The translations under genes and the position numbers were made by a program. Shown in pieces: positions 58,395 through 64,000 of a stretch of 64,000 nt of DNA (positions are counted from its first letter, which is position 1; each line of letters starts with the position of its first letter). The notes under the pieces were generated by a model. That model ran no database searches. It was not told where the DNA came from and was given only the letters and a program-made list of their open reading frames with translations. Origin of the DNA: Halichondria panicea (lineage: Eukaryota > Porifera > Demospongiae > Suberitida > Halichondriidae); assembly GCF_963675165.1 (NCBI RefSeq), contig NC_087377.1:11394632-11458631 (forward strand), given 5' to 3'.

Positions 58395-60140
58395 GCTTCG
58401 TTGTCTAATAAAAGCGAGCAAAATGTAGCTTGAACAGAACTTGCACATGCGTTACTTATAACTGAAGTGATCCTGTACCAAGAAGGATGGAACAGGGTCA
58501 CTAAAGTAGAAAGCTGTATATACCAAGAACAATGGAACAGGGTCACTAAAGCAGAAAGCTTGAATTATAGCTCCTGCTTTTAGCTCTGGGATCTAGGACC
58601 TGGAGCCATACTTCTCTGAGACTCCAGGCTTCCACAGTGCATATAGTACCACTACCTGTTCTCAAATGTTTTAGCATGCCTCCAGTCTGGTTTAGTTTTA
58701 TTGTTCCTGAGTTGCTGTGCAAGTCATGCATGATGATGATAACAACATCACTATATGCACTGCATTATATTTCTAGTTTCTTTATAATCATGTCACCAGC
58801 AGAGGGTTTGCACTTTAGTGCTCTACTTTTGTGTGGTTTTGAAGACACACCTTCATAAGATCAGCAATGATCACCCTCACTGACAGAAAATTGATGGTGG
58901 ATCAAGTGAAGAGTGTGAGCTACACGACTTGCATGGTGCTACCATCATCAGCTCAAACAGAGAGGGATCGACAATGACACTATATAAACCTGTTTAATAC
59001 GAGAAATGTAATATGTATACGTATTATAGAATGTCTATACTTCTCTGCACAGGAGCAATGGCTATTATCCATACAACAGTGCTCCTCTTGGCTATACTAA
59101 CGGACGAGACTGGACAGTGTGAGGTAAGGGCTTAATTGTCTTTGGTTTCTTTTTAATCTTGTCCTATACTCATAGAACTGGAGTGTATATCTGCTCGTTC
59201 GAGCGTTGTTTAGAGGCATCAAGAGAATCTACGTTTCTCAAGCAAGATTTAACTGAGTTATAAACAGGGGCCTAAATCAGAGAGGTCCAGCAGCCTGCTA
59301 AACCTTCTTGAAAAGAAATTTGGGGCATTCAATCATCCTGAAGTTTCCCTGGGTCACTATAATCGTGCTGCAGCACAACCGGTAACTCCCCTTGTGAAGC
59401 ATCTTCCTATTATGTGCATCTTTTTGTATACTCCACTCAAGTGAAATTTCTACGTATAAATTTCAATTATCGAAATATTTTTACCGACTACAAATTAAAT
59501 ACATGAAAATTGTTCGCATGCGCAGACAACTTGTACCAGGCCTAGTTGTTCGCCTATCCATTATAAAAGCGAAAAACTCGACCTGGGATCGAGGCTAGTG
59601 CAGAGCTATTATAACTACTAAGTAGAGTATAGCAACACTCCATGGACAAGTTTTTCTACGCACTCAGTGACTACTCTAGAAACCTATAAAAACTCTTACT
59701 TGACACACACACACACAACTGTATATCTCGCTTGCGCATGTGCACTGCATGGGTTTTTAACTTACTAAATTCCTCAGTTGTACATCTATATGCTCGTCAG
59801 AGCCCCAATATGATAATTGGCAGTGATCTTTGTGTTGATAAGATCCAATATATTATAGTTTTTCCACATTACCAATATTAATACAAGTGCGTAATTACCT
59901 CAATTACATTTAAGTGCCAAATTTTCTGCTGATTTGACTAATTGTTTTTAATGTTTTCAGTTGCAGTAATCAATAATTATGGTAGTTGCTTTTCACCATC
60001 TACTTCCACTAAACAACATAATAATTATTATAGTCATTGCTTTGTTATTGATAAAAATAAAACTATAGAAAGCAATGCAAGTTGCAATACTGAAGTACAA
60101 TGTTAGTACCTGCAGTTATTGGGAATTGTCTTGTAATGAT
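58395..60140. other. Mostly non-coding; candidate signal-peptide exon and exon remnant
   Basis: At 59058-59123 (plus) ATG opens a hydrophobic peptide, AIIHTTVLLLAIL, ending at GTAAGG; it looks like a signal-peptide exon without a downstream gene. 59555-59600 contains CCTGGGATCGAGGCTA, an element end. 59759-59870 is a decayed duplicate of a receptor exon (see separate entry). Confidence 0.4.
59759..59870 (-). pseudogene. Decayed duplicate of the three-span receptor's Ig exon 3' end
   Basis: Over about 110 bases this closely resembles 61903-62012, including the ACTTACTAAA donor region, CTCAG.TGTAC.TCTA and GGCAGT.ATCTT.GT.TT. No other exon of the copy is seen. Confidence 0.6.
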
Positions 60141-62496
60141 CTACTGACTTAAAGGATCCACGTAGTCGTACTCGTGTAGTAGTTCACATCCCCCTCCTAT
60201 CTGACCCACAACACCTGTTAGCTGACCATACGACTGGTTAGACTTCAGCAATATCTGCTCCTGCTCAATATTTATTAGCTCAGGATGCTCACTCCTTCTC
60301 TTTGCTTTCGGTTTCACTTTGATTTTGCTGTACTGGTGACTCAATGATAAATCTTTTTGGCTGTTGCATTCTGGAGTAGCATATGTTGGGCAAGCAGTCG
60401 TAATACTCTTGTCTGTGTGCCCGTAAGACTCGTTAGCTTTTAACTCAACTTCTATCATATCCGAGACATTGCCTTTGACTTTTGCTAGATCAACCTCATC
60501 GTACAAAACACTGTTGGAATGCTGACCTGATTTACTTTGTTTGGGAAGTGTGGAGGGTGGACTTTTTCTGCTAGGTGTTGTAACTATGCTGTTGAGGAAA
60601 GCCTTGTGATTTAATTATTCAAATGACCAATTAACATATTGTATGAAAGAAGTAAATCTATGCATAATGTATCACATAGGGCTTACCAAGTATCTTTGTT
60701 TTCAAATCGCAATGTGAATTCTGAACAACACATGTACAAAGTGTAGTGTTCAAGACAAAGTTGCAACATAATAATTAATGAAGCTTTAATGAAAGTGAAA
60801 CTTACTACGATGGTTGTACACTCCGTGTCCGATAAAGCTCCAAATAGTAATCAAAATTGTTATTCCCAAACATGAAATGACTAACATTGTATCAAGCATA
60901 CTGTCGCGAAGTGTCATCCTAACTGGACTGCATTGTGTACCTATGGGGATTTTTTAAGAATAACTTTACTATATAGTACTTAATGAAAACATTGTTTACC
61001 ATAGAAAATGATCCCAAAGACAAATAGTGAAGAAATGCAAATGAAAAGCAGTACGAGTAGGATCACCATAGAAACAACAAGAGATTTCTTTCTAGAGACA
61101 AACACCTTCACCTTACAAAAAGCTGCATTTCCAATTTTCAAAGTTATTATTTTTAGCTAATGGTAACTCACCTCCGATAAGTAGTAATAAGAAATGAATG
61201 ACCGTCAAGAAAAGGTACAGTGAAGTTGTGCTAAGAATGGCAGTTGATTTAAACTCAACAGGGATTCCATCTGTATAAAATTAATACAACACTATATTAT
61301 AGAGGCATTATTGACTGAAAACCTAACCTTTAACAGACATATTTTCTTTGATAAATAAATTGTTATTTGCCTCCATTGAAAACGCAAATGTGTGGACTGT
61401 ACCAGGACTTGAATGTGGAATTTTCAACACTTCCATGCCATTAATAGGCTGATTACTCAGTGTTGTGTGTTGTATAGTACAAGTAGAGTCGTTTTGAATG
61501 ACTGCACAACTGACCGAATAGAGACAGTTAGTTGAATTAACTTAAGTACGAAAGTAATCTGCACTTTTGAGCCCTATAATTATATAGAATTAATAATAAT
61601 AGCTGCATTATATAATTATAAGGGAGTACGATGTAATAATAATTCGTGTCTCACCTATTAGAAATGCGTACACTTTTGTATTATTCCTGGACGATCTAGT
61701 AGTAAACAAACTCAGTTCAATGTTATACTCTCCCATAATGGTTCTTATGGAGAAAAATCTGGCCTCACAGAACGGACCGACACAACGTTTCACAATTTTG
61801 ATCTTATCTGATCCATTAATCGACATGGTGTACACAAGAACTGAAGAACACATTAACTAAAGAGATTACATAAATTGTATGCATTCAGTAGGTTTATGCA
61901 CAACTTACTAAACTCCTCAGATGTACTTCTACACTAGTCAAAGCCCCTAGCCAGTACATGGCAGTAATCTTCGTATTAACAAGATCCCACACTATAATAT
62001 CAGATACCAGCTTTTTGTCATAAGTACTAACATCACCACACAGTATGCTAGTAATTTCTTGATTTTCTAGTTTCAACAGATCAACAAAAAGAAGGGATGA
62101 AAAATTTGCAAGTGATTGATCAGCATATTTGGAAACAGTGACTAGTTGAACTGCCAAAACAGCAGGATTATTGATAGCCTCAACAGCAGTAATATTAGCA
62201 CGATAATCAGGAAGGAACGAAGTACCAAGTTTAATTATTTTAGGAGAATTAGAGCTCCTATAGCTCCATTGCAATTGTGCGAGATTCACTCCTTCACAAA
62301 TCAGCATCACACTGACATTAACCGAACAAGCCATGTTCACTTTATTGTTGACAAATAGGCTCACGTTAGCCCCTGCAAATAACTAGCTATACATAAGCAT
62401 GTCTGTATAGAGCCTCATAGAAAAATTACACAACTTACCTTTAACAGGAAGACTGTAAACAGCAGAACAAATGAAGAAGAGACAGATAAGAATCAT
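60141..62496 (-). CDS. Ig-like receptor with three membrane spans and tyrosine tail
   Basis: Nine exons with consistent phases give 578 residues: 62439-62496, 61909-62372, 61655-61856, 61328-61501, 61172-61270, 61000-61122, 60806-60940, 60687-60720, 60141-60588. Signal peptide 1-17 (ILICLFFICSAVYS), then an Ig-like domain (MLICEG, LQWSYRS, ITSILCGD) and an undefined glycosylated ectodomain. Three hydrophobic spans follow, each on its own exon: SLYLFLTVIHFLLLLI, VILLVLLFICISSLFVFG and MLVISCLGITILITIWSF. The basic loop after span 1 (KVKVFVSRKK) and residues after span 3 fit N-out, C-in topology. The 150-residue tail has VLYDEV (ITIM-type), ESYGH, QYSKI and QSYGQL. I know no named family with this layout. 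The reading is likely intact. Confidence 0.8.
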
Positions 62497-62887
62497 AGCT
62501 ATAATTATAATTATATTAGTATTTTGCAGGCTGCTTTTTTCCTTTGCAATATTTTTAACAACATGCAGACAGTTATAATTATGTATTGCTGATCATGTGA
62601 GCTACGTACAGTCAATCAATCATCAAAATTAATGCATGCAGTTACTTGAATTCAGTACTTTAAATAAAAATAAAACTGGTATAAACTCCCACGCATGCAC
62701 CGGTATTTCACATGCAATTATTGGTGGGTGTGGTTTCCTGGAATTGAAACGCGAATATTAAAACCACGAACATTTCTGCTGAGGGCTATAGAGCCAAATA
62801 GCAAAAATGTTCACCGCGAAAAGTGAGTTGCAGCTATATAGCCGTCAGTTTGTAGAGAGATCCAGCGAGTTTGTAGGTACTTACCTA

Positions 62888-63096
62888 TACCGTATAGCGG
62901 GTAATTTTCGTGGGGTAAAATATTCGTTATTTTCATGGGCAAGCTGATCTCCACGAAATTTTAACGTAGGTGTGACTTACCGGAACGTAGGAATGCAGGC
63001 AGGCAATGAGACTAAACGAAATTTTTACTCACGAAAACCACAGTTTCTCGAGTTGAACGAAATTTTTACCCCACGAAAATTACCTGCTATACGGTA
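62888..63096. mobile_element. Foldback MITE with TACCGTATAGCG ends
   Basis: Inverted ends TACCGTATAGCGGGTAATTT and complement, with ACGAAATTTTTAC blocks. Relative of 24171-24398. Confidence 0.8.
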
Positions 63097-64000
63097 GTCT
63101 AGTTCTATAGCTTTAGCTCTTCCGTATGAAGTTTTATAAGCCGTTTCTCATCGTCTCCCTCTATTTATCTACATCTCCAAGCCTATATATAAAGAGAGCT
63201 GCAAGACTCACACAAAATATCGACTAAAAATAATAGTGTTATACTATGGGAAATTTTTGCTATTTCTCTTTGTGTCACCCTGCCCATTCATTCGTATAAA
63301 CAGATAAAAACTTCAGTTCAATATTTCCTGGTCCACTGACGCTAAAATTTGCCGACAGGTCTAGCTTTGTGATTTTTAACTGTACACAATATACACAAAA
63401 TAATGATATTCATGCATGAGCGTTTAATGAGTGGGTAGAAACACTATACCGTAACCATAAAACACTTGTAGCTAGCGTGAGTGTTTATAATTATGCAGCA
63501 ATTAAGATGGATACAGCAAATTAAACACTTATTTATGGCAATAACAAATAAAAATAGGTCATTCGATATAGGTATTTTCTTTTTTACGTCTATAGGGGAA
63601 AATTAACTTATTAAAAATGCATGCAGGCAACGTAAGTTTTGCGGTTCATCTGCTGATCTAACAACATTGCCAAACTTAACATTCTCAGACTGTCAAAATG
63701 TATGTAACAACAGGAACAAGTAATACATGCATATCCATGTATCTGTAATACCTGAGGCTTATCAGTTCCTTTAATTACTTTGTTTCTGTTGACTGTTTCA
63801 CGTCTTTATATCAGGTGTTTCAATTTTAACCAGAGAGTATATTCTGTGAAGATAGCAAATAACGTTTATAATTAGTACAGACATTCGGTTTTTGATCGGT
63901 ACATTGTCAAGTGGAAACAACCAGAAGCAAAGCTACATATTTAATTTACCTTCAGTACCATAATTACAGCAGATTGCAGTTAACTTGCCTGTAGACTTTG
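63097..64000. other. Intergenic, no gene seen
   Basis: AT-rich DNA without exon-like sequence on either strand. Confidence 0.4.

Noticed and set aside
1-64000. tRNA, rRNA or other structured RNA genes
   Set aside because: I looked for cloverleaf-like and rRNA-like stretches and saw none I could defend by eye.

Overview
The window is animal-like eukaryotic DNA: AT-rich, with many short introns (often 40-100 bp) at GT..AG sites, and full of DNA transposons, foldback elements and one LINE, one Helitron and one DIRS-type retroelement. The gene content (Ig/FN3/CCP receptors with tyrosine-motif tails, one with a Death domain, plus MULE, Helitron-OTU and DIRS elements) best fits a demosponge. That assignment is inference; the species cannot be read from the sequence.

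The conserved coding theme is a cluster of cell-surface receptors. The centrepiece is a 17-exon minus-strand gene (11394-16873). Its exon phases close perfectly to an 803-residue protein: signal peptide, Ig, FN3, three CCP (sushi) domains, transmembrane helix, a series of one-tyrosine mini-exons, a Death domain and a proline-rich C-terminus. A plus-strand paralogue (41251-43454; 7 exons, 522 residues) has the same ectodomain, exon for exon, but a short two-tyrosine tail. The two lie divergently on the arms of a large inverted duplication (about 15.4-19.35 kb and 36.6-42.7 kb). Related pieces are an orphan terminal tail exon (1014-1282), a decayed CCP+tail copy (6276-6817), a frameshifted Ig-FN3 copy (3807-4617, minus), a 5'-truncated Ig-FN3-TM gene (20696-22546) and an apparently intact receptor with an Ig-like domain and three membrane spans (60141-62496, minus; 9 exons, 578 residues).

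The rest is mostly mobile DNA. 25.3-31.0 kb is a decayed MULE encoding a zinc-binding N-terminus, a DDE transposase, SWIM and CXXC zinc fingers and an OTU protease. 33.0-35.2 kb holds a LINE reverse-transcriptase fragment and an IS630/Tc1-mariner-type transposase. 38883-40946 and 44087-49647 are two TIR-bounded elements with one unusual layout: a RecQ-like helicase converging on a zinc-finger or DUF6589-type gene. The first has a clean 9-bp target duplication and an empty site on the other duplication arm. 49.8-53.3 kb is a truncated Helitron with an OTU domain, split by a 1540-bp element with 34-bp perfect TIRs and 9-bp target duplications. 54.5-58.4 kb is a DIRS-like element (RT, RNase H, tyrosine recombinase), interrupted by a TIR element and followed by a spaced pair of direct repeats. 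Numerous MITEs, two minisatellites and several microsatellites fill the gaps.

The receptors plausibly sense ligands outside the cell and signal through phosphotyrosine/SH2 adaptors. The 803-residue form adds Death-domain and SH3-type contacts, while its short-tailed twin shares the ectodomain, resembling a paired-receptor arrangement. Function is inferred from architecture only.
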